Shown piece after piece: positions 25,685 to 34,508 of a stretch of 64,000 nucleotides of DNA. The notes under the pieces are model-generated. The model worked only from the letters and a program-made list of their open reading frames with translations, searched no databases and had not been told where the DNA came from. The stretch spans positions 62,001-126,000 of the forward strand of contig NZ_CP053563.1 of the NCBI RefSeq assembly GCF_002085925.2, in the 5' to 3' direction. Both the position numbers and the translations under genes were made by a program. The stretch comes from Thioclava electrotropha (GTDB taxonomy: Bacteria > Pseudomonadota > Alphaproteobacteria > Rhodobacterales > Rhodobacteraceae). The stretch's first letter is position 1. Each line of letters opens with the position of its first letter.

Positions 25685-25700
25685 ATTGTCAGCTGACAAT
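25685..25700. promoter_or_regulatory. parS: parS-like palindrome, copy 2, over the repC stop codon
   Basis: ATTGTCAGCTGACAAT, identical to the core of copy 1. The TGA stop of repC (25689-25691 on the minus strand) lies inside it, so the coding end and the palindrome are constrained together. Confidence 0.7.
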
Positions 25701-26774
25701 AATCCCTGATGACGCCAGCAATCGGGCCATATCCAGTTCACCAGATCGGGCGCGTTGGGTTAAGTGGCGCAAGAAGCCTCCTGGATTTTTCAATGTATCA
25801 AACCGTTCCAGAAGGCAGAGAACCGCAATTGGAGCAATGCAAGGGGCCATGATGCGACTGGCTTCTTCATAGACTTGTAGATCAATGCCCATCATTGGAA
25901 CTAACTGTCGTGCCTGTTTCTCCAGCTCTGACCATTCACTGGCGCCTTGGGGGAACATCCGATGATACTCGGTAAAGCTGTCGGTAAGGCTTTCAAAGCT
26001 TGGGGTATCGCTTGGAGCAAAGCGTTGCGCAGAATTTTGCACGTCGCTTTGAACGGGGGTTCTATCAGAGTTTTTATTTATTTCCCTATGTTGGTGGCGC
26101 TCATTTTCAGTGTCGCTGGCGCTCAAAACGGCTGCTTCAAACTCGATCAGAAGGGCGCGTAAGGCTTCGGCGTTGTTCTTGCGCCGCAACATCAGACGGG
26201 TGCGCGCGAGGAGGGGAGACAGCTCATGCATGCCATCGGGGTCGATCCCTTCGCTTGCCAGCTGTTCACACAGGGTCTGGCGCGCCACAAGAACGGCACT
26301 GCGCAGGGCGGCGTGTTCTTCGGCGCGGCGTTCACAGGCGCGGGCGCGCGCCGAGATATCGCGCGCCATGATTGCCAGCGGCGCAAGATCAAACCCGTAG
26401 GCGCAGGCAATGCCTTGGCCAAGCCGCTTGGCATAGCGTTTGCGGTTGGGACTGTCGACGCGGGTGATGATATGGGCCTCGACCAATGCCGCAAGATGGC
26501 GGCGCAACGTGCTTTCGGGCATTCCGCCAAGTCGCTCGCTGAGTGTCGCGTTCGAGGCAAACACGATCGAGCAGCCGGGCAGGGGGGGCAGGTGGCGATC
26601 GGGCACAAAGGTGAGCATCGTGCGCAACACCGTAATCGTGCGATGCGACAGGCCGTAATCGTCTGCTGCCGTTGTCAGATCGGCGACGAGTGCCCATTTG
26701 TCATGGGACACAACATCCTCGTCGGGCGCAGCCGCAACCGGCCGCCCGAGGAATCGGGTGGATTGAACTGTCAT
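25689..26774 (-). CDS. repC: Replication initiator RepC of a repABC replicon
   Basis: 361 residues. The N-terminal winged-helix domain has DYGLSHRTITVLRTMLTFVP, CSIVFASNATLSERLGGMPE and STLRRHLAALVEAHIITRVD, the strongly conserved part of RepC. A variable linker follows (residues 235-275), and then a C-terminal domain ending RSGELDMARLLASSGIIVS. RepC is the essential initiator of these plasmids and the origin lies within its own gene. It is third in repABC, 172 bases after repB, with the counter-transcribed RNA region between them. Confidence 0.95.
   Translation of the reverse strand: MTVQSTRFLGRPVAAAPDEDVVSHDKWALVADLTTAADDYGLSHRTITVLRTMLTFVPDRHLPPLPGCSIVFASNATLSERLGGMPESTLRRHLAALVEAHIITRVDSPNRKRYAKRLGQGIACAYGFDLAPLAIMARDISARARACERRAEEHAALRSAVLVARQTLCEQLASEGIDPDGMHELSPLLARTRLMLRRKNNAEALRALLIEFEAAVLSASDTENERHQHREINKNSDRTPVQSDVQNSAQRFAPSDTPSFESLTDSFTEYHRMFPQGASEWSELEKQARQLVPMMGIDLQVYEEASRIMAPCIAPIAVLCLLERFDTLKNPGGFLRHLTQRARSGELDMARLLASSGIIVS
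26045..26110. other. oriV: AT-rich segment inside repC, probable oriV
   Basis: The codons for the RepC linker form a conspicuous AT-rich run (for example GAGTTTTTATTTATTTCCCT) within otherwise GC-rich coding sequence. In studied repABC plasmids the origin lies in such a segment of repC. Assignment is by analogy. Confidence 0.55.
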
Positions 26775-26789
26775 GAAATGTCACGCAGG

Positions 26790-26925
26790 CCGCAAAAATC
26801 ATCCCCTGTCCAAGCTGACGGAGTTGACTGATTCGTGGAAGCGGGGTATCTCGTAGGTGCAAACGACGAGAAGGGCCTTCCACTAGCTTGGGGGGCTTTT
26901 CTTTTTTCTGGTCCTGTACTGTGCC
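26790..26925 (+). ncRNA. Counter-transcribed RNA (incompatibility RNA) between repB and repC
   Basis: On the plus strand, opposite to the rep operon, GTGGAAG and CTTCCAC enclose an inner CTCGT/ACGAG pairing, and the T-rich tract CTTTTCTTTTTTC follows shortly after. repABC operons encode in this place a small antisense RNA that limits repC translation. The strand, position and fold agree; the promoter was not pinned down, so the 5' end is approximate. Confidence 0.65.
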
Positions 26926-26946
26926 TCCTTGTTGTTACTGCTCGGG

Positions 26947-27906
26947 TTATTGGGGGCTGTCGGACTGCTCGGATTGCCAGCGGGCAAACCATTCGTTGAG
27001 CAGCTCATCTGCGTTCTCTTCGATCCAGGTATCGAACCCTTTCAGGCCGACACTCAGGTTTACGGATTTGTCGGTTGCCTTCACCTGCGCCAGGGTCGTG
27101 CCCGAAGGGGCGGTGACAGTGGCCTTGCGGGGCGCGGATTTCGGGGCAGGGGGGGCGACACGATGTTTGTCCTGCGCGGCCAGAAGCACAGCTTCGAACC
27201 GGGCATCCGTGGTCATCTGCGCAAATTCGGGCCGCTTCATGTAGGTATGGGCGCGGCTGCGCGCGGCGGGGTCTTGGAACAGATCCACCAACATCATCCA
27301 GCGTTCGCGCCCGATTGACGGCGCGCGCCCGATCTGGCGCAGGAAATCCAGCTCAAAGGCGCAGCCGACCTTGAGCATCCGGCTCACCATGGGCAGATCA
27401 ATCGCAAGCGCCGCCGCGATCGTCTGGCGATCATAGCCTGACGTTTGCAACTGCGCCGCAAAGCTGGCCTTCTCGATAAAGCTCAGATCGGAGCGGCTGT
27501 TATTTTCCTGCCCCTGCGCCATGACAAGCGCATGATCGTCAAGCTGGCGCACCATCGCCTTGACCGGCAGCCCCAGCGCGCGCAGGGCGGCAAGACGGCG
27601 GCGGCCATAGACGATCTCGTAGCGGCCCTTGGTTTCGGGATGCGGGCGCAGCAGAACCGGCACCTGTTGGCCATAGATCTGAAGGCTTTCTGTCAGACGC
27701 GCCTGTTCCGCAGCATCCAGACCCAGCCGGTCCTCAAGCCCCGCGTTGTCGATCAGCTCCGGATCAATGTCCTGCACCGCATTTTCCTGAAGCTTGGTCA
27801 GGCTGCTTTGCAATGCCCCGACTGCGCCCTGCGGCGTTGGCCGTTGACGGCCCGGTGCTGTGGAATTGGGCGTGATATTCGTGCTTAGTATGCCTTTGCG
27901 TGCCAT
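26947..27906 (-). CDS. repB: ParB-like partition protein RepB
   Basis: 319 residues. The ParB nuclease-like N-domain has LTESLQIYGQQVPVLLRPHP and YEIVYGRRRLAALRALGLPV (box with G-R-R-R). Next comes the helix-turn-helix with GYDRQTIAAALAIDLPMVSR. The C-terminal part carries the dimerisation region. RepB binds parS and, with RepA, segregates the plasmid and modulates rep transcription. Only one base separates it from repA. Confidence 0.95.
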   Translation of the reverse strand: MARKGILSTNITPNSTAPGRQRPTPQGAVGALQSSLTKLQENAVQDIDPELIDNAGLEDRLGLDAAEQARLTESLQIYGQQVPVLLRPHPETKGRYEIVYGRRRLAALRALGLPVKAMVRQLDDHALVMAQGQENNSRSDLSFIEKASFAAQLQTSGYDRQTIAAALAIDLPMVSRMLKVGCAFELDFLRQIGRAPSIGRERWMMLVDLFQDPAARSRAHTYMKRPEFAQMTTDARFEAVLLAAQDKHRVAPPAPKSAPRKATVTAPSGTTLAQVKATDKSVNLSVGLKGFDTWIEENADELLNEWFARWQSEQSDSPQ

Positions 27907-27907
27907 G

Positions 27908-29086
27908 TTAGCGTCCCCATGCTGATTGGATCAGGGATTCAATTTCATCATTCACTCCATTGAGTGAATCCACCGCGCGATCATAGGTATTGCGGTTGAA
28001 CTGGCTGCGTTCGACCTCGTAGATGGTTTGATGGGTCAGGCCGGCATCCGAAATTGCAGTCGATTTCAGCATCGCATTGGTCATGACTTCCTTGTTGAAC
28101 AGGTTGCGCAAAAAGGCCACGACCTGTTGTTGCGGGCCGTCATTCGGCTCCAACCGGTTTATCAGGAATCTCAGAAAGTCGTAATCCATCTCGGCGCCCG
28201 CATTGCTGACCACGTCGAGCAAATCCGCGCTCATTTGCAGGAATTGCGACATCGAGGCGACATCAAGCATGTTCGGCACGACGGTGATAAACAGCCCCGT
28301 CGAGGCACATAGCGCCGCCATCGTGAGATAGCCAAGCTGGGGCGGGCAATCGAACAGGATCAGGTCGTAATCGGCTTCGACCTCGGACAAGGCCATCGCC
28401 ATCCGGCTATAGAAAGGCGGCTGCACATTGTTCATCAGCGCGCGCGGCGTTTCGTGTTCGAACTCCTGCAAGATAAGCCCTGCGGGGGCCAGATCGATGC
28501 CTTCGAAAAAGGTTTTCTGGATCACCTGACGTAACGGCAGCGGGTCTTCGTAGCAGATCGCGTCGTAGATCGTGCCTGTCTCAAGGAAATCCACTTCGGG
28601 GCGATACCCGAACAGGGTGGTCAGCGAGGCTTGCGGGTCGATATCGACGCACAGAATCCGGTAGCCTTTCAGCGCGAGACGTTGGGCGGCGTGAATTGTG
28701 CTGGTGGTTTTGCCAGACCCGCCCTTGAAATTCAGGAAAGACAGGACTTGCACCTTGTCGCCGGGGCGGCGGCCGCGCAGATAGGTGCCCGGCACTTTGG
28801 CCGCGCTATCAAGGCGCTGGCGGATCGCGGCAAGATCGGTCGCACGATAATAGCGCCGCCCGCCCGCACTGGTGTGCACATCCTCGATCTTGTTCTCGAA
28901 ATGCAGCTTGCGCAGGAAAGAGGCCGAAATCCCCAGCAAATCCGCAACTTCGCCTGCCGAAAACATGCGCAATTCCTTGCGCGCATCCGGTGCGAAGGCT
29001 GTCATCATGTGATTTTCAAGCGCCGCAGCGATATTCTCCGCGTTCTCACGGATACGCTCGTTGATGCGGATCGTCTTGTCGCTCAT
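27908..29086 (-). CDS. repA: ParA-like partition ATPase RepA
   Basis: 392 residues. An N-terminal MerR-like helix-turn-helix (FSAGEVADLLGISASFLRKL) is followed by the deviant Walker A FLNFKGGSGKTTSTIHAAQR, Walker A' RILCVDIDPQASLTTLFGY and Walker B DLILFDCPPQLGYL. It is the first gene of the operon, partitions the plasmid with RepB and represses the operon from the upstream region. Length and motifs are normal for repABC RepA. Confidence 0.96.
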   Translation of the reverse strand: MSDKTIRINERIRENAENIAAALENHMMTAFAPDARKELRMFSAGEVADLLGISASFLRKLHFENKIEDVHTSAGGRRYYRATDLAAIRQRLDSAAKVPGTYLRGRRPGDKVQVLSFLNFKGGSGKTTSTIHAAQRLALKGYRILCVDIDPQASLTTLFGYRPEVDFLETGTIYDAICYEDPLPLRQVIQKTFFEGIDLAPAGLILQEFEHETPRALMNNVQPPFYSRMAMALSEVEADYDLILFDCPPQLGYLTMAALCASTGLFITVVPNMLDVASMSQFLQMSADLLDVVSNAGAEMDYDFLRFLINRLEPNDGPQQQVVAFLRNLFNKEVMTNAMLKSTAISDAGLTHQTIYEVERSQFNRNTYDRAVDSLNGVNDEIESLIQSAWGR

Positions 29087-29474
29087 AGTTCACCTGTCAC
29101 CGGTTACCTATTGCGGCTCCGGCCCTGTTAGAAACGCTGTTTTGCGCCATGCTCATTTTTAACGTTTCTATAGCCGTGTTTTGAGCCTTCGCGCAAACCT
29201 TTTCTCAGGGGCTGGCGGGGCAGGGGGGGCCACCAGATATTGTGGTTGTCCGTTATACGAGCGGTATATTTCAGATAAGGCGTTGAAAAATATAATTTTG
29301 TTATGACACGGCCCGCAATAGACCAGCGCGCGTCCCGCAAGCATCGTTTTGCATAAGCGTTCGGGAAAAACCCCCTCTCTTGCGCCTCATCAGCCAAGTA
29401 GGGCTGCTTTCGCGACTCGGCTCAAGGCCGATTCTTGATGTGGGGGGCAGCGCTATGCTGTTTCTATCCCTTTT
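29087..29474 (-). promoter_or_regulatory. repABC upstream region with inverted repeat
   Basis: No gene is seen here. TAGAAACG (29129-29136) and CGTTTCTA (29163-29170) form an inverted repeat about 45-85 bases before the repA start and are candidates for the RepA autorepression operator. Further upstream an AT-rich stretch (GAAAAATATAATTTTG) and TATACGAGCGGTATA stand out. Confidence 0.5.
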
Positions 29475-29786
29475 TCAGCGGATGTACCCATTCGCCGGCG
29501 GATCATTATTGCTTAGCACTTCGGTGTAATTCTCAAGCCCCACAAAGGTCGAACCAAAGCCGAAGGGGTCTTCGATATAAAAGGACGAGGTCACCGCCTG
29601 CACTGAGGGCCAGTAGAAAAAGATCACGACCACCGCCAGTTGGGGCAGCAAGAACACCCACGGCGTCAGAGGGCGGTCAAATTGCACGCGCTTGGCCGGT
29701 TGCGCATCGCCTCCGCGCCACCAGCGCGCAAGACGGGAAGCAAAAGGTAGCGGGCTCTCGGTAATCGGGAGCGGGGTGTGAGTCAC
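29475..29786 (-). pseudogene. ugpA: ugpA 5' fragment (glycerol-3-phosphate ABC permease)
   Basis: From the GTG at 29786 the frame reads MTHTPLPITESPLPFASRLA, then RPLTPWVFLLPQLAVVVIFF and FYIEDPFGFGSTFVGLENYT, the N-terminus and first membrane helix of UgpA. It stops at about 103 of the usual ~290 residues with a foreign tail. The rest of the ugp operon is missing on this side. Confidence 0.75.
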
Positions 29787-29885
29787 GTCTGAAACCTGTC
29801 TTGCTTGGCGCAGCACGCGCCGGGAAAGAGGGCCGGCCCCGGATGCGATGATCCGGAGCCGGAAGACTGCGTCCACAGGACGGTG

Positions 29886-30325
29886 TCAGCTGGACGTTTT
29901 GGCAAACCGTGCGAGTAGCTGATTACCTTCGCTCTCGATCGTATCGAAGGCCGCTTTCGGGGTTTCCTCGCCCGAGAAGATCTTGTTGAACTCGCGCTCC
30001 ATCACGCTGCGGATCTGCGGGTAAAAGCCAAGACGATAGCCCTTGGTCCACGCGCCGCCCGGCAACATCAGCTGCTTGATGCCAATCTCGGCCACCGGGT
30101 TTTTCTCATAATAACCTTGGCTTTTGGCAAGTTCATAAGCCGCCGTGGTGACCGGCACATAACCGGTGTTTTCATGCCAGTAGACCTGAATTTCCGGCGA
30201 GGTCAGGAACGAAAAGAACTGCGCGGTGCATTTGTTCTGATCGTCGGGCTTGCCCGCCATCGCGAACAGAGCAGCGCCGCCGATAAAGCTTTGCTTGCCC
30301 TCGCCAAGCGAGGCCCAATAGGGGC
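29886..30325 (-). pseudogene. ugpB: ugpB 3' fragment (glycerol-3-phosphate binding protein)
   Basis: About 146 C-terminal residues remain, starting at SPYWASLGEGKQSFIGGAAL and including FFSFLTSPEIQVYWHENTGY and LPGGAWTKGYRLGFYPQIRS, typical of UgpB. The 5' part was removed at the IS5 boundary. The spacing to ugpA is normal, so this is a fragment of a former ugpBAEC operon. Confidence 0.8.
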
Positions 30326-31373
30326 TCTGTTGCACAAATCGGTTGATGGCCGAGGTTCCCCTTTCCCCGGACGGACTTATCCCACAGCTTCCGTGACGGG
30401 TATGCCGAGCGCGGTGTAGCCGTTCATGATGGCGATGCGGACCTGAAGTTCCGCGATCTGGCGATCGAAGTCCCGCGCCATGAGGCGCTGACCCAGAAGT
30501 TTCACGCAGTGCATCTTGGTTTCGACGCGGCTCCGGCGGTGGTATCCGCTCCATCGTCGCCACAGGGTGCGGCCCAGATACTTAGATACCCGCAGAGCTT
30601 CGTTGCGTGCGATAGCGCCAGCGGTGGCGGTCTTCCAAGGCTTCGCATTCCGGCGAGGCGGGATGACGGCATGAGCGCCACGCTCGGCGATGGCGTCATG
30701 GCATTTGCGGGTGTCGTAGGCACCGTCTGCCGTGACGCTGCCGATCTCTTCATCCTCGGGGATCTGGTCGAGCAGGTCGGGCAGAACCGGAGCATCTCCG
30801 ATGTTGCTTCCCGTGATCTCCACGGCACGAACCTCCAATGTTTGCTCGTCGATCCCGAGATGGAGCTTACGCCAGACACGCCGCTTTGGGCCGCCATGTT
30901 TGCGCGCGTGCCATTCGCCTTCACCCTCGACCTTGATCCCTGTGCTGTCGACAAGAAGGTGCAACGGCCCCTTGGAGCTGCGATACGGAATGTTCACGGC
31001 AAGGGTCTTCTGGCGACGAGACAGCGTGCTGAAGTCGGGCACCGCCCATTCAAGGCCGACCAAGCGCAACAGGCTCTCGACGAACCCGGTCGTCTGTCGC
31101 AGAGCCATACCGAACAACACCTTCATCGAAAGGCAGGTCTGAATCGCGGCGTCGCTATAGCTCTGCTGGCGACCGCGCCTGCCGGTCGGCGCGGCCTCCC
31201 AGCTCATCTCGGGGTCAAACCAGATCGTCAGTGAGCCACGGCGCTTGAGCGCTTCATTGTAGGATGGCCAGTTCCTGGTCTTGTAGGTCGGGGGCGTCGG
31301 TCTGCTCATGACAGCCAGCTACCACGCTGGATTCACAACATGAATCCCTTCACGGGATTTGTGCAACAGAGCC
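30323..31373 (-). mobile_element. IS5-family element (IS903-like group)
   Basis: The element has perfect inverted repeats GGCTCTGTTGCACAAATC at both ends; with flanking bases the identity extends to 21 bp (AGGGGCTCTG...). The outer flanks differ, so no target duplication could be read and a deletion at one side is likely. Its left end truncates ugpB. Confidence 0.88.
30377..31309 (-). CDS. IS5-family transposase
   Basis: 310 residues with the N-terminal MSRPTPPTYKTRNWPSYNEA and the DDE motifs LLVDSTGIKVEGEGEWHARK, SVTADGAYDTRKCHDAIAER and RSRVETKMHCVKLLGQRLMA. Complete. Confidence 0.93.
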   Translation of the reverse strand: MSRPTPPTYKTRNWPSYNEALKRRGSLTIWFDPEMSWEAAPTGRRGRQQSYSDAAIQTCLSMKVLFGMALRQTTGFVESLLRLVGLEWAVPDFSTLSRRQKTLAVNIPYRSSKGPLHLLVDSTGIKVEGEGEWHARKHGGPKRRVWRKLHLGIDEQTLEVRAVEITGSNIGDAPVLPDLLDQIPEDEEIGSVTADGAYDTRKCHDAIAERGAHAVIPPRRNAKPWKTATAGAIARNEALRVSKYLGRTLWRRWSGYHRRSRVETKMHCVKLLGQRLMARDFDRQIAELQVRIAIMNGYTALGIPVTEAVG

Positions 31374-31433
31374 CCTGGCCGCCTGAAAACCGTGATGGCG
31401 GATCGTGGCACTCACGGCCCGGCAACCTGACAA

Positions 31434-31487
31434 AGCCATGCCCGCCATGGTAGCAACGTTTGGTGGGAAGGCAGTTCATCCCATTAG
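31434..31487. repeat. IS110 end sequence, copy B
   Basis: The stretch containing GGTGGGAAGGCAGTTCATCC matches 7341-7388 with few mismatches. Here no transposase remains; it directly abuts the stop codon of the GntR pseudogene, marking an old IS110 boundary. Confidence 0.6.
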
Positions 31488-32142
31488 CTCAATTTTGCGG
31501 TTCTGCGAGCCGCAAACCGTCGCTCATACAAGACCCTGTAGGCTTCTGCGGATGCGGGCAAGTGATTGCGGACACTGGCTTCGTATGCGTCATACGAGCC
31601 GCCGCGCAGGGCGTCGATTATTGCCATGTGCTGCGCCACGATGGTCGCCATATGTTCCCTGTCATCGTATTTCACCACCCGGATAGGCTGCGCCATGCGC
31701 GCGTGGCGTGCGATAAGCTCGGCCAAGCGGGGGTTCTTGCAACAACTGTATTGAAGCTCGTGAAAGCGCTGGTTCAGTTCATAGACTTGGCGAAAATCGT
31801 CTCGCTTTATCGCATCCTCGTGGCGTTTCGCGATGTCGGTGAGCTTGTCAACTAATTCGGGGTCGGCAGGCAATGGGGTTCGCCTTGCTGCGGCCGTTTC
31901 AAGCACAACGCGGAGATCATAAAGCGCGTCAACTTCGTCAGGTGTGAAATCAACGACTTCCACACCGCGCCGGGGGCGATGAATAAGCAAACCTTGGTTC
32001 TCAAGCTCTGCGAACGCATGGCGGACCGCGTGTCGTTTGCAGCCATAATGTTCCATGACGCTGTCTTCGGTGATCCGGGTCCCTGGGGGTAGACCCCGAA
32101 AATGATATCGTTTTCCAATTCCTTGTGAAGTGTGTCTGGCAT
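31484..32142 (-). pseudogene. GntR/FadR-family regulator (FCD), frameshifted
   Basis: The ATG at 32142 starts MPDTLHKELENDIIFGVYPQ and leaves frame at a run of five C. One more C would give PPGTRITEDSVMEHYGCKRH, joining the winged helix (AVRHAFAELENQGLLIHRPR) and the FCD ligand domain (ALYDLRVVLETAAARRTPLP; LNQRFHELQY; HMAIIDALRGGSYDAYEASV). Either the regulator is broken or a base is missing from the assembly. It is divergent from the ABC/otn operon, and a 29-bp near-palindrome lies in the shared promoter region. It would sense a sugar acid or downstream metabolite. Confidence 0.82.
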
Positions 32143-32196
32143 GAATGCTCTCATAGAAGTGTCAGATATGAGAATACGTAAGACCGCCTGAAAGTT

Positions 32197-32225
32197 CAAC
32201 AATATTATTATTGATAATCTTGTTG
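32197..32225. promoter_or_regulatory. Near-palindromic operator candidate, divergent promoter region
   Basis: CAACAATATTATTA and its inverted counterpart TGATAATCTTGTTG pair at 12 of 14 positions around a central base. It lies between the GntR gene and the ABC operon, 55 bases before both starts. GntR-FCD regulators commonly bind such TTGT/ACAA dyads. Confidence 0.55.
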
Positions 32226-32279
32226 ACGAAAGGTCGCCTCGCTTGTAGCGTTCTTGCAGTTTCGGTTTGGGAGGATCAA

Positions 32280-33554
32280 ATGAAGCAGCTTAAATACGTA
32301 GCTGCCATCGCGGCGACGCTTTGTGCAACATCTGCGAGCGCGTGGCAGGCTACAGAGGGCAAGCCCTATGCGGGGGAAACCGTTCACGTTCTAGCGGTGA
32401 AATCGAGCCAGTTCGAGGCTCAGGAGGCCCGCCTGCCTACTTTCGAGAAGGCAACCGGCATTAACGTGGTCGTCGACTATGTTCCGTTCCCCAGCATGAA
32501 AGAGGCTCTGACAACAGAGATGATTGCAGGAGGGAATTATGATGTTGTCTCAATCATGGATCAATGGGTGCCGTCGCTGAAGAACTTGGTTCAGCCGATA
32601 GGCGACGAGATCGCCAAACAGGGCGTCGATTTGTCAAATTATCCCAAGGCTTTCCTGCGTCATGGCTATTTGGACAATAAGCTTGTTGGGTTGCCGGTGC
32701 GCGGCCACGTGCAGCTACTATTTTATCGCAAGGATCTGCTCGAGAAGGCTGGTGTTGGTGTGCCGCAAACTTGGGATGACGTGGTCAGCGCCTCCAAGGC
32801 GATTCAGGACACCTCGGGTGTTAGTGGTATTGCGCTGCCATACGGGAAGCTGAACGGACAGAACCTCATGGTCTGGATCAATCTTCTGTGGGGGCACGGT
32901 GGGAAGCTGTTTGATGCAAGCGGTGCGCCAAGTTTCAATTCCGATGCGGGTGTCGCGGCCACGGAGCAATACGTTGGCTTCTTGACGAAGGACAAAATCG
33001 CTCCATCGGGTTCGGCCACCTTTGTGGAGCAGGACGCTGTTAACAGCTTCAAACAAAGCAATTCAGCGATGCTGACGACTTGGTGGTGGGTGCGTTCGCA
33101 ATTGACTGACCCCGAGCAGTCCAAGGTTGCCGACGATCAACTGGGCTTTGCCCCGATGCCCTCCGTTGGAGATGCACCCCGAACAACTTTCACAAACACT
33201 TGGATATTCTCGATCACAAAGGGGACTCGCAACAAAGACGCAGCGGCCGAGTATCTTGGATGGTTGACCGATCCGGCACTAGAGCGTGACATTTTGCTCG
33301 ATCCGTCTCTGAGCGAAGTTGTTGCAGTCCACTTCTCCAACATGCGCGACCCGGAAGTGAACAAGCGTTGGGGTGGCATGCATGCCGCGGCAGCAAAAAC
33401 GCTGGAGACGGCAGAAGGTATGGACTTCGGTGAGAATTGGCCGCGGATATCCGAGATCTTGGAAACGACGATCTCTAGCCTGGCAAGCGGCGCAGAAACC
33501 GATACCTCGGCCGCGCTCGACCACGCAGCAGACGAGATTGCGCGGATCCGCTGA
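32280..33554 (+). CDS. Extracellular solute-binding protein, CUT1 ABC importer
   Basis: 424 residues. The signal peptide MKQLKYVAAIAATLCATSAS-A has a clear A-x-A cleavage site near residue 22. The mature part has the family 1 (MalE-like) pattern: VVVDYVPFPSMKEALTTEMI, YDVVSIMDQWVPSLKN and LFYRKDLLEKAGVGVPQTWD. It is exported to the periplasm and delivers the substrate to the two permeases encoded directly downstream. GGGAGGATCAA precedes the start. The downstream otn genes suggest an acid sugar, or something converted to one, as substrate; this is inference. Confidence 0.92.
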   Translation: MKQLKYVAAIAATLCATSASAWQATEGKPYAGETVHVLAVKSSQFEAQEARLPTFEKATGINVVVDYVPFPSMKEALTTEMIAGGNYDVVSIMDQWVPSLKNLVQPIGDEIAKQGVDLSNYPKAFLRHGYLDNKLVGLPVRGHVQLLFYRKDLLEKAGVGVPQTWDDVVSASKAIQDTSGVSGIALPYGKLNGQNLMVWINLLWGHGGKLFDASGAPSFNSDAGVAATEQYVGFLTKDKIAPSGSATFVEQDAVNSFKQSNSAMLTTWWWVRSQLTDPEQSKVADDQLGFAPMPSVGDAPRTTFTNTWIFSITKGTRNKDAAAEYLGWLTDPALERDILLDPSLSEVVAVHFSNMRDPEVNKRWGGMHAAAAKTLETAEGMDFGENWPRISEILETTISSLASGAETDTSAALDHAADEIARIR

Positions 33555-33623
33555 GCGCCTGCAATCTCATGGTGAGCCCTCTTCTAGGGCTCGCCTTTCC
33601 CCTGACATTGAGAGAGGCCCCCC

Positions 33624-34508
33624 ATGCGGGATCGACCACTATCCTATTTGCTCCTGGTGCCTGCGTTCTTGATCGTTCTGGCGACCACGCTTTACCCGCT
33701 CGCCTATTCGTTCGTGATCGCGTTTCGGGAATGGGATCTTACAAAGCAAAACCGTCCCGGAACGTTTGTTGGTCTCGACAATTTCACCTATGCGTTTACT
33801 GAGCCGGGCTTTCTAAATTCGCTTTGGGTGACGACGATCTTCGTTGTGACAAGTGTTGTGCTAACCCTTTTCATCGCGATGTCGCTGGCGCTCCTACTGC
33901 GGCGCACGGGGCGCATGCATACCTTTACGCGCATCATCTTGATCTTACCTTTCGCAATGAGCCCAGCTCTGATCGGGGTTAGCTACCGCTTCATGTTTAA
34001 TCCGGAATTTGGCGTGATTGCGAAAGGGCTGGGCGCAATTTTTCCTGCTCTTCAGGGCGTTCCGTGGCTGGCGAGCCCCGACCTCTCTATGGCTATTCTA
34101 GTACTGACGGATGTTTGGCACTGGTCCCCCTATATGACGTTTATGTGTCTGGGCGGGCTTGCCTCGGTGCCGCGAGAGACTGAAGAGGCCGCTCGCATCG
34201 ACGGCGCATCGGGATTTCGAATCTTCTTTGGCATTGTGTTGCCGCAGATGAAGGGCGTGCTGATGGTTGTAGCGGTTCTCAAGACGATCTTTGCGCTCAA
34301 GATGTTCGATCAGGTGGTCACACTCACCGGCGGAGGGCCAGGCAACTCAACGGAAACGCTCGCCTATTTCATCTTCAACGTCGGCTTCAAATGGTACGAC
34401 ATGGGCTACGCTTCGGCGCTGGCCTGGATACTTACCGGAATCATGATGCTGATCTCGATCTGGTACGTCCGGATGCTGCTTAGCGAAAGAAAGGTAGCCA
34501 CAGCATGA
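33624..34508 (+). CDS. ABC sugar permease, MalF-like
   Basis: 294 residues with six predicted membrane helices, the first at YLLLVPAFLIVLATTLYPLA. The EAA loop that docks to the ATPase is EEAARIDGASGFRIFFGIVL. It overlaps the next permease by four bases, as is typical for the heterodimeric CUT1 permease pair. Confidence 0.92.
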   Translation: MRDRPLSYLLLVPAFLIVLATTLYPLAYSFVIAFREWDLTKQNRPGTFVGLDNFTYAFTEPGFLNSLWVTTIFVVTSVVLTLFIAMSLALLLRRTGRMHTFTRIILILPFAMSPALIGVSYRFMFNPEFGVIAKGLGAIFPALQGVPWLASPDLSMAILVLTDVWHWSPYMTFMCLGGLASVPRETEEAARIDGASGFRIFFGIVLPQMKGVLMVVAVLKTIFALKMFDQVVTLTGGGPGNSTETLAYFIFNVGFKWYDMGYASALAWILTGIMMLISIWYVRMLLSERKVATA

